Shown here piece after piece: positions 29,560 to 35,081 of a DNA stretch of 35,081 nucleotides. Position numbers and translations under genes: made by a program. The DNA comes from Bacteroidales bacterium (lineage in GTDB: Bacteria > Bacteroidota > Bacteroidia > Bacteroidales > P3). Where the stretch lies: positions 1-35,081 of the forward strand of contig JAFXAA010000026.1 of NCBI GenBank assembly GCA_017522105.1. The letters run 5' to 3'. Position 1 is the stretch's first letter. Each line of letters starts with the position of its first letter. The notes under the pieces were generated by a model. The model was not told the origin of the DNA, made no database searches, and saw nothing but the letters and a program-made list of their open reading frames with translations.

Positions 29560-31239
29560 TCATTCGGTAACTCTCAGCACCTCACCTTTGTCGTCCACAA
29601 TCTGGCGGTAGAACCACGCGGGATAGGGGGGCTGCTGCGGAAAGCGCACCACGCCGGTCTCCGTGGTCTCTATCTTGCCGTCCTTCTCATGCTTTATGTT
29701 GCCGTCAATATACTTCATCAGCAGCATCTGGTCAAGCTCCCTCCAGCGGCGCATCATGCGCTCGGCGCGGTCGTTGCAGAAGCGGTTGAGCTCGCCAATC
29801 AAGCGACGGTCGTTGTCCTCCTGCGCCCAGCGCTCGGCGTGCGCCACCTCTTCCTTCACGAAGGCATCCTCAAGCTCCCTCTGCACCTTCTGCACATCCT
29901 TTATCATGGCATCGTAGCGCAGGTAGCAGAAGTTAGCCACTCGGTTGAAGAGCCAGAAAGCCGCCGTCTCGCTGTAGCGGCTCATGCTGCCATTGCCCTC
30001 CTCGAAACACACTGGTATCTGTGTAGTGCCGCAATAGATGGGGCAATAGACGGTGCTATAGGTGTCATCCACCCCAAACCATATAACTCCGCCCAACTTA
30101 CTTGGCAACCACCCACGGCATTGAGCCACAAACGAGAAGCCCGTCTGCTGTGTGCTGATGGCACGTTCATGGACGTATTTCTTGCCGTCGACCTCGAAGT
30201 CCATGGGCCGCCAGCGATAGGGGCAATGGAAGGGGCCTGCGCCCACGTCCTGCGTCATATCCATCGGCGTGCCCTCATAGTGGTCGCGCATCAGAGCCAT
30301 GCAGTCCTGAACGGTGAGCTTGCGGTTGGGCTTCACCCACAGAGGCAAGCGTTCAGCGTTCTTGTCACCCATGGCATAAGCCTCATATCTCTTCATGCCG
30401 TCAGCACAGCGATTGAACATGGCATATACACGCGCCTCACATGCGCGCAGGCCGGAGAAGGTCAGCGGGTTGTAGGTGTCGGCAAAGCTGAAGTCAGCAT
30501 CCTTGCCGCTGTACCAGCCTCGCTGTTTGGCAAACTTGACGACATCGCTGGCGTACACGCACTCCACCTCGGGACGGTCTATGTATTTCAAGTTGCGGCT
30601 GTCAATGCTCTTGTAGCTCTCCTTGCGCATCTGCGGGAAGGTGGTGATGCGTGCCTGGTTGGCGTGCCCGCTGATGTAACCGTCGGGAACACGGCGCGCC
30701 ACCCACACGGCTCCCTTCTCGCTGCCCTTGCTCGTTATCTCAAAAATCCACACCTCGTTAGGGTCGGCAAGCGAGAAGCTTTCGCCCCCGTCGGCATAGC
30801 CGTATGTACTCACCAGTTCGTGCATCACCTTGATGGCCTCGCGGCAGTTCTTGGCTCTTTGCAGGGTGACGTAGATGAGGTTGCCGTAGTCGATGCCCTC
30901 GGCGTTGCCCTTGTCCAGCGGGCTGATGCCGCCCCAGGTGGTCTCGCCGATGGCCAGCTGGTGCTCGTTGATGAAGCCCACCACCTGGTAGGTGTGCGCC
31001 GGCTGCGGTATCTCTATCTGGAACTTGAGGCTTCCGTAGTTGTAGAGCTTCAGCGTCGCTCCCTCGGGGTGGTCGGCGGCGGGGCAGTAGCGCAACTGCC
31101 CGTAGCGCGTGTGGCTGTCGGCGGCATAGGTGATGAAGGTGCTGCCGTCGGCGGAGGCACCCTTCGACACAATCAAATTGGTGCAGGCCAGCGCGGGCAG
31201 CGCGCAGGCCAGCAGGGCAAAGAGGATAAGTCTTTTCAT
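29560..31239 (-). CDS. pepD: C69 family dipeptidase
   Basis: N-terminal-nucleophile cysteine dipeptidase of the PepD type. The start at 31239 gives a signal peptide of 18 residues (MKRLILFALLACALPALA) directly followed by Cys19 (CTNLIVSKGAS), the family's conserved nucleophile, so signal cleavage would itself expose the catalytic N-terminus. An ATG at 31302 would add 21 non-signal-like residues and is rejected. Family landmarks include GSTFITYAADSH near 33-44 and ETTWGG near 98-103. The 559-residue length is normal. It may finish the cleavage of dipeptides released by DPP11. It lies 59 bp after the FeoB-associated gene, with a hairpin between them. Confidence 0.9.
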   Translation of the reverse strand: MKRLILFALLACALPALACTNLIVSKGASADGSTFITYAADSHTRYGQLRYCPAADHPEGATLKLYNYGSLKFQIEIPQPAHTYQVVGFINEHQLAIGETTWGGISPLDKGNAEGIDYGNLIYVTLQRAKNCREAIKVMHELVSTYGYADGGESFSLADPNEVWIFEITSKGSEKGAVWVARRVPDGYISGHANQARITTFPQMRKESYKSIDSRNLKYIDRPEVECVYASDVVKFAKQRGWYSGKDADFSFADTYNPLTFSGLRACEARVYAMFNRCADGMKRYEAYAMGDKNAERLPLWVKPNRKLTVQDCMALMRDHYEGTPMDMTQDVGAGPFHCPYRWRPMDFEVDGKKYVHERAISTQQTGFSFVAQCRGWLPSKLGGVIWFGVDDTYSTVYCPIYCGTTQIPVCFEEGNGSMSRYSETAAFWLFNRVANFCYLRYDAMIKDVQKVQRELEDAFVKEEVAHAERWAQEDNDRRLIGELNRFCNDRAERMMRRWRELDQMLLMKYIDGNIKHEKDGKIETTETGVVRFPQQPPYPAWFYRQIVDDKGEVLRVTE

Positions 31240-31265
31240 GATATTGTACTTCATGACAAAAGAAA

Positions 31266-31289
31266 CGCAATATCCGTCAGAATATTGCG
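31266..31289 (-). terminator. Small terminator after the feo genes
   Basis: Arms cgcaatat (31266-31273) and atattgcg (31282-31289) pair over 8 bp with an 8-nt loop; reading leftward, TTTCTTTTG follows. It probably ends the feoAB transcript ahead of the C69 gene, perhaps incompletely. Confidence 0.6.
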
Positions 31290-31298
31290 TCGCTTGGT

Positions 31299-31490
31299 TC
31301 ATTTGCCGTCAAGGTCAATGTCAGGCAGGTGCACGCGGTCAGCGCAGTGGCACTCTCCCCCACCCGACCGCGGGCACCCTTGGCAGCCGCACGAGCAGCC
31401 GCCCTTGCCCTTCAGCGTGCGCACCAGCCAGCGGACGGCAAAGAACACCGTCGCCACCAGAATCAGTATCACTATTACAGTCTGCCACAT
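31299..31490 (-). CDS. FeoB-associated Cys-rich membrane protein
   Basis: A 63-residue protein with one membrane helix (residues about 3-23, WQTVIVILILVATVFFAV) and a Cys-rich tail (CSCGCQGC, then ECHC) that ends in LPDIDLDGK. This fits the FeoB-associated Cys-rich membrane family found next to feoB in Bacteroidota and Firmicutes; its role is thought to be in iron transport but is not defined. The start at 31490 is chosen because the helix begins there; an ATG at 31523 would overlap feoAB. It starts 13 bp after the feoAB stop. Confidence 0.85.
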   Translation of the reverse strand: MWQTVIVILILVATVFFAVRWLVRTLKGKGGCSCGCQGCPRSGGGECHCADRVHLPDIDLDGK

Positions 31491-31503
31491 AACCCAATAA
31501 CTT

Positions 31504-33936
31504 TTAACATAACAGGCTGCCAATCTGGAACACCAGCGTGCTGACTATCCAGGCCAGCCCTATGGTGTATGCCACGGTGAACAACGCCCACTTCCACTTG
31601 CCGCTCTCGTTCTTGATGGCCACTATGGTGCTCACACACGGCATGTACAGCAGTATGAACAGCAGCATCGACATGGCGCTCAACGGCGTCATGTTGTTCT
31701 TTATCAGCTGCGCTATGCGGCTCTCGTTCTCGTCGCTCTCAAAGTCCGCCTCCAGCTGCTCGGCCTCCTCGGTGCTGGTGGCGTAGACCACGGCCATAGT
31801 CGATGCCACCACCTCCTTGGCCCCCACGCCGGCCAGCAGCGACACGCTCTGGCGCCAATCGAAGCCGCAGGGGCGCATGGCAGGCTCTATGGCCTTGCCA
31901 ATCTGGGCCATATAGCTGTTCTCGGCCTGAATGCGGCGGTCTTCGTGAGTGGGGTAGTAGCTCAGCGCCCAGACAATTATAGAGGCACCCAGTATTATGG
32001 TGCCCATCTTCTTGAGGTACTCCTTGCCTTTCTCCCAAGCGTGGCGCAGCACGGCCTTGGCCGTCGGCATGCGGTAGGGCGGCAGCTCCATGACGAAGGG
32101 CAGGCTCTCGCCCTTCACGAAGAAGCGACTGAAGAGCTTGGCCATCAGCACTGCCATAATCATGCCCAGCAGGTACAGCCCCATGAGCACGAAGGCTGCC
32201 CACTTGCTGAAGAAGGCACTCACCAGTATCACATACACCGGTATGCGTGCCGAGCAGCTCATCATCGGGATCACCAGCATGGTCAGCAGCCGCGACTTGC
32301 GGTCCTCGATGGTGCGCGTGGCCATGATGGCCGGCACGTTGCAGCCAAAGCCCATGATCATCGGTATGAAGCTTTTGCCGTGCAGCCCCATGCGGTGCAT
32401 CAGCTTGTCCATGATGAATGCCGCGCGGGCCATGTAGCCGCTGTCCTCCATGAAAGAGATGAAGAGATAGAGGATGAGGATGTTGGGCAGGAACACCAGC
32501 ACCGAGCCCACGCCGGCAATGATGCCGTCGCAGACGAGGCTCTTCAGCGGCCCGTCGCTCATGGCCCCGCCCACCACCTCGCCCAGCCAGCCGAACAGGG
32601 ACTCCAGCCAGTCCATGGGGTACTGCCCCACAGCGAAGGTGCAGAAGAAGGTGACGAACATCACCACAAGGAACACCGGGTAGCCCAGCCAGCGGTGCGT
32701 CACCACGGCGTCGATCTTGTCTGTCAGCGCGTGCAGGGTGCTCTTCTCGTTCCGCTGGTAGCACTCCGCCAAGGCGCCGCGCACAAAGGCGTACTTGGCG
32801 TCGGTGATGGCGCTCTCGATGTCCTGTCGCTCTTCCACGTCCACCTTGTGGCCGCCGGCGCCGTCGGTCTCCACCAGCCGCCGCCCGCTGTTGCGCTTGT
32901 ACTCCTCGGCAATGGCGTCGCGCATCTTCAGCACGCTGCCGTCGGGGTCGTGCTGCTGCACATACTGCTCCAGCTGCTTGTCGTTCTCCAACAGCTTGAT
33001 GCTGAGGAAACGCGTGCTCAGCGTGTCGCTGAAGCCATGCTCGTAGAGCTCCGTGCGCAGCCGCGCAATGCAGTCGCCCAGCACCTTGCCGTGGTTCACG
33101 TGTATGTGGCGCGTCTTGGTGTCGCGACCCTCGTAGACCTCTATAATCTTGTCGAACAGGCGGTCTATGCCGGCGCCGCTGCGCCCCGTGGTGGGCACTA
33201 TGGGCATGCCCAGCAGGGTGGAGAGTTGCTCCATGTCGAGCCGGTCGCCGCTCTTCTGCAGCTCGTCGTACATGTTCAGCGCCATCACCATGGTGATGTC
33301 CATGTCTATAAGCTGCGTCGTCAGGTACAGGTTGCGCTCCAGGTTGCTCCCGTCCACCACGTTGAGAATGATGTCAGGCGTTTTCTCAATGATGTGCTTG
33401 CGCACGTAAAGCTCCTCCGGCGAGTAGGCGCTGAGCGAGTAGGTGCCCGGCAAGTCGGTGAGGTTGAACGTGTAGCCACCGTGGCTGAAGGTGCCCACCT
33501 TCTCGTCCACCGTCACGCCGCTGTAGTTGCCCACACGCTCATGGGCGTGGGCCGCTATGTTGAATATGCTCGTCTTGCCGCAGTTGGGGTTGCCCACCAG
33601 GGCCACGTTGATAGTCTTCGAGCGCTCCTCGGCGATGTGATGCATCGGGTCGCTGCCCGGCACCTCCAACGGCTTGTAGTCGGCGTGGTTCACAATCTCG
33701 CGCTCGGCCTCTTTCTCGCTGACAATCTCCACCTTCTGCGCGTCGCTGCGCCGCAGCGACACCTCGAAGTTCATGATGCGGTATTTTATCGGGTCATTGA
33801 GCGGAGCATTGAGCACCGCCTCCACGGTGACGCCCTTGATGAACCCCATCTCTATGATGCGCTTGCGGAAAGCTCCGTGACCGGACACACGCACCACCAC
33901 GGCACGCTCACCAGTCTGTAGTTCAGATAGTAGCAT
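31504..33936 (-). CDS. feoB: Ferrous iron transporter FeoAB fusion
   Basis: Inner-membrane Fe(II) importer. The 810-residue protein carries a FeoA-like SH3 domain at residues 1-73, fused by a linker to FeoB. The FeoB G domain begins near 108, with the G1 motif GNPNCGKT at 115-122, G3 DLPG (near 158) and G4-like NMYD (near 205). The transmembrane part starts near 400 and contains the two Gate-like segments. FeoA-FeoB fusions are common in Bacteroidota (for example Porphyromonas). Transcribed leftward with the Cys-rich partner from the promoter at 33963-33993. No Fur box was recognised. Confidence 0.95.
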   Translation of the reverse strand: MLLSELQTGERAVVVRVSGHGAFRKRIIEMGFIKGVTVEAVLNAPLNDPIKYRIMNFEVSLRRSDAQKVEIVSEKEAEREIVNHADYKPLEVPGSDPMHHIAEERSKTINVALVGNPNCGKTSIFNIAAHAHERVGNYSGVTVDEKVGTFSHGGYTFNLTDLPGTYSLSAYSPEELYVRKHIIEKTPDIILNVVDGSNLERNLYLTTQLIDMDITMVMALNMYDELQKSGDRLDMEQLSTLLGMPIVPTTGRSGAGIDRLFDKIIEVYEGRDTKTRHIHVNHGKVLGDCIARLRTELYEHGFSDTLSTRFLSIKLLENDKQLEQYVQQHDPDGSVLKMRDAIAEEYKRNSGRRLVETDGAGGHKVDVEERQDIESAITDAKYAFVRGALAECYQRNEKSTLHALTDKIDAVVTHRWLGYPVFLVVMFVTFFCTFAVGQYPMDWLESLFGWLGEVVGGAMSDGPLKSLVCDGIIAGVGSVLVFLPNILILYLFISFMEDSGYMARAAFIMDKLMHRMGLHGKSFIPMIMGFGCNVPAIMATRTIEDRKSRLLTMLVIPMMSCSARIPVYVILVSAFFSKWAAFVLMGLYLLGMIMAVLMAKLFSRFFVKGESLPFVMELPPYRMPTAKAVLRHAWEKGKEYLKKMGTIILGASIIVWALSYYPTHEDRRIQAENSYMAQIGKAIEPAMRPCGFDWRQSVSLLAGVGAKEVVASTMAVVYATSTEEAEQLEADFESDENESRIAQLIKNNMTPLSAMSMLLFILLYMPCVSTIVAIKNESGKWKWALFTVAYTIGLAWIVSTLVFQIGSLLC

Positions 33937-33962
33937 AACTATAGTCCTTTTATTTCAAGCTG

Positions 33963-33993
33963 CAAAATTACTATAATCCGCCCGCGCGGGCAA
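33963..33993 (-). promoter_or_regulatory. Bacteroidota-type promoter of feoAB
   Basis: On the minus strand TAATTTTG (33970-33963) follows a TTG (33993-33991) by 23 nt. The feoAB start (33936) is 26 nt downstream. It faces the SPFH gene, for which no promoter was recognised. Confidence 0.6.
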
Positions 33994-34092
33994 TAACCAT
34001 TAATGGTGATTGTGCCCGAAGGCTACGGCCTCAAAGACAATAATCCAACAACATTGGCGTTATTTACATCAAGAACCAAAACAACAACCATC

Positions 34093-34890
34093 ATGAGCCA
34101 ATTCAAAGACGACAGACAGACGGGACGCTACATCCTCTGGGGCGCTTTGGCGCTGGTAGCAATCATCGTGTTCTTCTCCTCCTTCTACACCATCCGCTCC
34201 ACCGAACGCGGCGTGCTGAGCACCTTCGGCAAGATGAGCGACACCGTGGTCGAGGACGGCCTGCACCTGAAGATACCCTTCATCCAGTCCATCAAGCGCG
34301 TCAACGTGCAGCAGAAGAAGTTCGACGGCCACGAGAACTCCTACACGCGCGACGTGCAGACCTCCGAGGTGGACTACACCATCAACTACGACCTTGTGCG
34401 CGAGAACGTCAGCAAGCTGATGAAGAACGTCGGCGACGACTACCACAACCGCATCGTGGTACCCTTTGTGCGCTCCGCCATGAAAGAGGCCTTCGGCAAC
34501 TTCGCCGCCACAGAGATCGTGGAGAACCGCGACGCCGTGCGCCGCGCCATCGAGGCCAGCCTGCGCCAGACACTCGACAGCAACTACTTCATGAACATAC
34601 AGTTCCAGCTGGTCGACATCGACTTCGACGACCAGTTCGAGAACGCCATCAAGGAGAAGCAGGTGGCCGAGCAGAACGCCCTGAAGGCCAAGAACGTGAC
34701 CATACAGGTGGAGGAGCAGGCCAAGCAGACCAAGATCAAAGCCGAGGCCGACGCCGAAGCCATGCGCATCAAGGCCAACGCCCTGGAGCGCAATCCCAAG
34801 CTGGTCAACTACGAAGCCGTACAGAAATGGGACGGCAAGATGCCGCAGTACATGCTCGGCAACTCGGTGCCATTCATCGACATCAAATAG
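34093..34890 (+). CDS. SPFH/prohibitin-family membrane protein
   Basis: A 265-residue protein with an N-terminal membrane helix (residues 12-32, YILWGALALVAIIVFFSSFY) followed by an SPFH domain (about 33-200) and a helical, Lys/Glu/Ala-rich C-terminal coiled coil (about 200-245). It resembles prohibitins and the HflC/HflK modulators of FtsH, which form large rings in the inner membrane. The ATG at 34093 places the helix at the N-terminus; an upstream in-frame ATG at 34003 would add 30 polar residues and is unlikely. It is probably monocistronic, ending at the hairpin 34915-34946. Confidence 0.88.
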   Translation: MSQFKDDRQTGRYILWGALALVAIIVFFSSFYTIRSTERGVLSTFGKMSDTVVEDGLHLKIPFIQSIKRVNVQQKKFDGHENSYTRDVQTSEVDYTINYDLVRENVSKLMKNVGDDYHNRIVVPFVRSAMKEAFGNFAATEIVENRDAVRRAIEASLRQTLDSNYFMNIQFQLVDIDFDDQFENAIKEKQVAEQNALKAKNVTIQVEEQAKQTKIKAEADAEAMRIKANALERNPKLVNYEAVQKWDGKMPQYMLGNSVPFIDIK

Positions 34891-34914
34891 CTTTCCGCCA
34901 AGCCATTACCCATA

Positions 34915-34946
34915 CCGTGCCCCGACAGCTGCCTGCCGGGGCACGG
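34915..34946 (+). terminator. Terminator of the SPFH gene
   Basis: Arms ccgtgccccg (34915-34924) and cggggcacgg (34937-34946) are perfectly complementary over 10 bp with a 12-nt loop, followed by ctgttta. The T tract is short. Confidence 0.7.
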
Positions 34947-34991
34947 CTGTTTATGCCCATCCCACACCGCACCCTTTTCCCACGGCCCCGG

Positions 34992-35081
34992 TACGGAGCC
35001 CCTACGGCCGTTCTTCAGTAGTTCTTCAGTAGTTCTTCAGTGTTTGACTGAAGAACTACTGAAGAACTACTGAAGAACGGC
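34992..35081. repeat. 11-bp modular hairpin element C
   Basis: Head tacggagcccctacggc (34992-35008) leads into a perfect inverted repeat: arms 35007-35041 and 35047-35081, 35 bp each, with a 5-nt loop (gtttg). The arms are gccg followed by iterated 11-mers of type ttcttcagtag. The head occurs as reverse complement in element A (3846-3862), and the centre (35043-35055) is the reverse complement of the 13-mer in the loop of element A. The window ends exactly where the right arm ends, so a right-hand flank, if present, is not visible. Confidence 0.92.

Noticed and set aside
31945-33921. A 658-codon open frame on the plus strand
   Set aside because: It is the antisense of feoAB, with a His/Val/Ala-rich composition typical of antisense frames of GC-rich genes.

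Overview
The window looks like a chromosomal segment of a GC-rich member of the Bacteroidales (Bacteroidota). The evidence is direct: many genes are preceded by the Bacteroidota promoter pair TTG...TAnnTTTG, and the gene content is typical of the group (FeoAB fusion, DUF4954 protein, S46 dipeptidyl peptidase, C25 peptidase with a type IX secretion C-terminal domain, SusC-like carboxypeptidase-regulatory domain on a beta-barrel). No rRNA, tRNA, CRISPR array, transposase or phage gene was recognised.

Layout. 1-617: an AT-rich fragment of a RodA/FtsW-type gene followed by a mosaic of short repeats. 618-3616: kbl (threonine breakdown), trpS and a lone rnfA. 3617-4041: divergent promoter region containing a large hairpin. 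4042-7424: DUF4954 protein and YifB ATPase, convergent. 7495-10847: an ECF sigma factor, its probable membrane partner and an outer-membrane barrel protein; sigma gene and barrel gene carry the same promoter. 11010-15671: superoxide dismutase, then a leftward housekeeping cluster (coiled-coil protein, zapA, candidate 6S-like RNA, rny, lgt, gpmA). 15850-19244: a second ECF sigma factor with a leftward train of one-TM proteins, lipoproteins and a small barrel. 19396-23594: ribBA, a divergent region with a 102-bp palindrome, then dapB and a FecCD/FecE-type importer. 23672-31239: three exported peptidases (DPP11-like S46, gingipain-like C25, C69 dipeptidase). 31299-34890: FeoAB with its Cys-rich partner, and an SPFH protein. 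The window ends exactly at the end of another perfect inverted repeat.

Two physiological themes stand out: use of proteins and amino acids (C25, DPP11, C69, Kbl, Rnf) and iron handling (FeoAB, FecCD/FecE-like importer, Fe-type SOD).

The most unusual content is non-coding. There are two families of short-period modular repeats. Family 1 has an 11-bp period and builds long hairpins or palindromes (3749-3862, 20777-20902, 34992-35081) that share a 17-bp head and, in two copies, a 13-bp centre, while the 11-bp arm units differ. Family 2 has a 7-bp period (type AGAGTGG/AAAGCGG) and is found in frame inside three unrelated conserved proteins as well as in an intergenic hairpin. Because 7 is coprime with 3, such an array reads as the same heptapeptide in every frame. 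I know of no description of these as one system; a genome-wide search is needed to define them.
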